Below, one piece after another: positions 61,852 through 64,000 of a stretch of DNA of 64,000 bases (position 1 is its first letter; each line of letters opens with the position of its first letter). The notes beneath the pieces are model-generated. The model was given only the letters and a program-made list of their open reading frames with translations, was not told the DNA's origin and did not search any database. This DNA comes from Halorubrum trapanicum (GTDB lineage: Archaea; Halobacteriota; Halobacteria; Halobacteriales; Haloferacaceae): contig NZ_JAGGKE010000002.1 in the NCBI RefSeq assembly GCF_017873555.1, positions 124,001 to 188,000 on the forward strand, read 5' to 3'. A program made the translations under genes and the position numbers.

Positions 61852-61913
61852 AAACAATCAATTTCTCTACAATCACCACAAAAAACACGGCAGGATATGG
61901 TACGTGAAGCGGC

Positions 61914-61935
61914 ACCTACCGTGTCTCTCGTAGGT
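61914..61935. terminator. Candidate bidirectional terminator hairpin
   Basis: ACCTAC (61914-61919) and GTAGGT (61930-61935) can pair with a 10-base loop, in the gap between the convergent Eco57I-like and SWIM genes. The preceding sequence has an A-run (ACAAAAAACAC) at about 61878-61888, which is a T-run for the minus strand. Archaeal terminators are usually T-tracts, so the A-run may matter more than the stem. Confidence 0.35.
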
Positions 61936-62021
61936 CGGCGTAGTGCCGGTTTGTAAGTCTGTGTCACACCTTGATAAGTGTGTCGCGGCTAAATCTTTCA
62001 AACCGAAGATTCGCTTAGCGC

Positions 62022-62555
62022 TTACTCGGGAAGTTCTTTCCTCCCGTCTCTCACGCACGGCCAGCAGGGGAAGTCGTCGGATAATCCCGCACAGTCACAC
62101 TCGTCGTGTTCTGCCGCATCGAGGGGTTTGGACTCCCCGCCGACTCCCTCGGTTGTAGCCCCACCGTCTGCCCGGAGCTTGTCCGACAACGTCGATGCGT
62201 TCGACCGCTCGGAGTTCCCGCTCGGCGTCGGACAGTTTACAGATGCTTCGAGGACGACCGGGCCGCCGACCGTGGCGAGCGCGACCTTGTGCTTACAGTC
62301 GTACTTCTCGTTGTACTTGTCCGCCGGACACTCGCACTCCGCCGGAACGAGGACGCCGTCGCGGTCTTCGACGCCGACGAGGTACGAGTGGTCGGCTTTC
62401 TCCGCGCCGTAGGAAGCGTTCGTGACGCGAACCAGATGCGGGGCTTCGACCGCGAACTCCCACAACTCCCACGAGACGCGCTTCGACGTCTTCGCGCCGA
62501 AGTTCAGGTATTCAACAGCGTTGCGCTTATCTGCCGCAGAGTCGTTTTCTGACAT
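62022..62555 (-). CDS. SWIM zinc-finger protein
   Basis: A 177-residue protein with the SWIM signature: Cys74-x-Cys76 and Cys87-x-His89 in AECECPADKYNEKYDCKHKV. The first 60 residues, with YLNFGAKTSKRVSWELWEFA and VRVTNASYGAEKADHSYLVG, match a family common in haloarchaea and often seen near mobile and restriction genes. A second Cys cluster (ECDC, FPCWPC) lies at the C-terminus. SWIM domains bind DNA or proteins; exact role unknown. Start: ATG at 62555; the longer frame to 62642 runs across the shared promoter. Divergent from the winged-helix gene. Confidence 0.87.
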   Translation of the reverse strand: MSENDSAADKRNAVEYLNFGAKTSKRVSWELWEFAVEAPHLVRVTNASYGAEKADHSYLVGVEDRDGVLVPAECECPADKYNEKYDCKHKVALATVGGPVVLEASVNCPTPSGNSERSNASTLSDKLRADGGATTEGVGGESKPLDAAEHDECDCAGLSDDFPCWPCVRDGRKELPE

Positions 62556-62657
62556 GGCTTTCTGGTATCCACCGAAGGCCACCGTCCGAGTGTTCCAGCA
62601 CTCGGGCATTCTGACGAAACGAACGCCCCGAAGGACGGCCACCTTCTACCTGTAACC

Positions 62658-62696
62658 ACGTAGTAATTGGTAATAAGCATTCCCCTATTACTTCGT
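62658..62696. promoter_or_regulatory. Palindromic operator candidate between SWIM and winged-helix genes
   Basis: ACGTAGTAAT (62658-62667) and ATTACTTCGT (62687-62696) are inverted repeats with one mismatch in ten, separated by 19 bases that hold TTGGTAATAAGC. It lies in the divergent promoter, so the nearby small winged-helix protein could bind it and control both genes. Confidence 0.5.
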
Positions 62697-62735
62697 AGTC
62701 ATAGGATTGAAGCGTCAACGGCTCGAATCCTGTGT

Positions 62736-62972
62736 ATGGAACGCGAACGCGACAACTCCGGGCAGTACGTCGAACAATTGACGGTCGATGCGGTACTCCA
62801 TGTCTTCGAGGAGGCCGACGTTCCCGTACTAACGGCTAATGAGGTAGCCGACGAACTGGACTGTTCCCGCCCGGCGGCATACAACAAGCTGGAGAAACTG
62901 GTCGAACAGGGAGAACTCCTGAAAAAGAAAGTCGGAGCGCGGGCAGTAGTCTATATCCGACTCAACGAGTAG
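62736..62972 (+). CDS. Small winged-helix regulator
   Basis: A 78-residue DNA-binding protein. Helices LTVDAVLHVFEEADVPVLTA, NEVADELDCSRPAAYNKLEKL (helix-turn-helix with recognition helix PAAYNKLEKLVEQ) and a wing LLKKKVGARAVVYIRL form a complete winged helix with nothing else. It probably acts as a dimeric repressor. It is divergent from the SWIM gene with a palindrome between them. ATG at 62736 follows AATCCTGTGT. Confidence 0.83.
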   Translation: MERERDNSGQYVEQLTVDAVLHVFEEADVPVLTANEVADELDCSRPAAYNKLEKLVEQGELLKKKVGARAVVYIRLNE

Positions 62973-63221
62973 GGGTTAGCGGAGTGAACCCGCTGTAAGA
63001 ACAAACGACTCGATGCGGTAGAATACTGAGTAAGGACAGTAGGGTATATACACAGTAGGAGAGGGGGAGTTAGAACATTCACCGAGCGCGTCCGCGCGGT
63101 ATTTAGTAAGTCGCTCAGAGAATTTTCAGGTCTGAGGTCAGGAAAACGGGTTGCTGAAAACGTCGAAATTCGCGGCGTTGAAAGTCGGGAAATCAGGGAG
63201 TATGGACGCCCGAAAATGCCC
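62973..63221. other. Spacer between winged-helix gene and integrase, with motif site 4
   Basis: No gene seen. Holds the inverted motif CTCGATGCGGT at 63009-63019, TATA-like GGGTATATACAC at 63042-63053 and an AG-rich run. The integrase reads toward this region from the right, so it also carries its 3' end signal. Confidence 0.45.
63009..63019 (-). repeat. 11-base island motif, site 4 (inverted)
   Basis: CTCGATGCGGT, exact reverse complement of ACCGCATCGAG, just downstream of the winged-helix gene. Confidence 0.7.
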
Positions 63222-64000
63222 CTACTCCATCCCGAACTCTCTCCGTCGTAGCTCTCGCTTTTCGCTCTCCGAACGGGCATCGTAGTGTTTCTCCAGCGTC
63301 TTCGCGGAGACGTTCATCCGGTCGGAGAGGAGTTCCTTACTGTGCCCCTCGTTGAGCCAATGCGTAATCGCTCCGCGTCGAATCGGATGCGGAGATACCG
63401 AGGTCGGACACTTCGAGGCGTGGTCGTAATCCTGTGCGGCTTCACACTCGGATTGGTCGCGCCCGTGGGGACACTCTCCTGTAGTGTGACAGGGCCGAGT
63501 CACGCGGTTAATATGCATCCGGAGATTCGACCGAACGGTTCGCCCCCTCGATGAGGAAAACAACGGCTCGCGTCCGTACTCGTCTGTCACGTCGTTACGG
63601 TGAATTTGGAGGTAGTCATCGAGGATGTCGCACACCCACGGATGGAGATTCACTTCGCGTTCGGCTCGCGTCCCGTTCTTTAGCGGAGTGTCCTGTTCGG
63701 GTCGATGCCTGATTTCGACGTATTGTTCTTCCGGATGATAGTCCTCTACGTCGATAGCACGGGCAGTTCCGATACGGAAGCCTGTGTCCCACAGCAAGGC
63801 GAATAGTGTGTGCCGGAGCGTGGCGTACTCGAACTTCTCCAAGTAATTGAGTATCTGGTCGGCACGCTCGGCATCGAGCATCGTATCGCGGGCGTCGTCC
63901 TCCAAGTCGGGAAGAATCATATTCTCCACGACACTCGAATCGACCAGTTCCATCGAGCGACACCACTTGAGGAAGACACGGAGCGTACAGAGATTTTTGT
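63222..64000 (-). CDS. Tyrosine recombinase/integrase, 5' end beyond window
   Basis: Phage-integrase-family recombinase, the likely agent that moved this island. The catalytic domain is visible: Arg in LLWDTGFRIGTARAIDV, Lys near PLKNGTRAER, HPIRRGAITHWLN (His-x-x-Arg) and the nucleophile Tyr in KTLEKHYDARSE. A Cys/His cluster before the HxxR (CPHGRDQSECEAA, ASKCP) is an insertion often found in haloarchaeal integrases and may bind zinc. The frame continues without stop to 64000 (NLCTLRVFLKWCRSMELVD), so an ATG at 63953 is internal and the N-terminal core-binding domain lies outside the window. Stop TGA/TAG region ends at 63222. Confidence 0.92.
   Translation of the reverse strand, partial: KNLCTLRVFLKWCRSMELVDSSVVENMILPDLEDDARDTMLDAERADQILNYLEKFEYATLRHTLFALLWDTGFRIGTARAIDVEDYHPEEQYVEIRHRPEQDTPLKNGTRAEREVNLHPWVCDILDDYLQIHRNDVTDEYGREPLFSSSRGRTVRSNLRMHINRVTRPCHTTGECPHGRDQSECEAAQDYDHASKCPTSVSPHPIRRGAITHWLNEGHSKELLSDRMNVSAKTLEKHYDARSESEKRELRRREFGME

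Noticed and set aside
62113-62123. Fifth copy of the island motif (GCCGCATCGAG)
   Set aside because: It differs at the first base and lies inside the SWIM coding sequence (KPLDAAEH), so it may be a coincidence of codon choice; not counted as a site.
55129-64000. Second attachment copy of the tRNA-Val 3' end inside the window
   Set aside because: No repeat of the T-arm plus acceptor end was found by eye; the right attachment site, if any, lies outside.

Overview
The window is a high-GC stretch of a haloarchaeal chromosome, most like Halorubrum and relatives. The proteins are strongly acidic (Asp/Glu-rich, Lys-poor), GTG starts are common, promoters are archaeal TATA type, and marker genes are haloarchaeal: CetZ tubulin, a bacterioruberin carotenoid operon, coenzyme F420 genes, type II GAPDH, TrmY and Tsr3 RNA-modification enzymes, and a DacZ-like diadenylate cyclase.

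Layout. 0-11 kb: Tsr3, 1-Cys peroxiredoxin, a Zn/Cd-type P-ATPase, type II GAPDH, an M29-like aminopeptidase, a beta-propeller protein, a gate-domain membrane protein and three small proteins. 11-20 kb: a carbon-metabolism block with a class III CoA-transferase facing an isocitrate lyase/malyl-CoA-type lyase operon, then thiL, thiolase and cofactor-independent phosphoglycerate mutase. 19.6-25 kb: ArsR-like regulator, DMT transporter, HSL-type esterase, GNAT acetyltransferase, UPF0201/UPF0200 pair, tRNA-Arg(TCT). 25.0-26.3 kb: a low-GC patch behind that tRNA with two unfamiliar genes and a reading-frame remnant. 26.3-45 kb: moaA, an MBL hydrolase, stress protein, DacZ, crtD-lyeJ-cruF, thiM-thiE, MscS channel, cofG and cofC, cetZ, stress proteins, a CNNM/CorC-like protein, tmk. 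45-55 kb: ATP-grasp ligase, pyrF, trmY, zinc-finger proteins, tRNA-Pro(CGG), TVP38-like protein, GtrA/sulfatase-like pair, epoxide-hydrolase-like enzyme, tRNA-Val(CAC).

From tRNA-Val (55.13 kb) to the right edge lies a lower-GC genomic island: a complete ISH3-family insertion sequence with 5-bp target duplication, an unfamiliar protein with possible TFIIB/cyclin-like helices, a 1277-residue Eco57I/type IIG-like protein, a SWIM zinc-finger gene divergent from a small winged-helix gene, and a tyrosine recombinase running off the edge. An 11-base motif recurs in the island's intergenic spaces and is the best hint of a dedicated regulatory or recognition system.

The other striking structure is a family of four roughly 300-bp composite intergenic elements (about 1.2, 8.6, 16.4 and 49.5 kb). 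Each has a long inverted repeat spanning about 110 bp, a spacer unit of about 57-64 bp and a tail carrying a second palindrome. Arm sequences differ between copies while complementarity is largely kept, and in one copy the loop is inverted relative to the tail. Three of the four lie between convergent genes.
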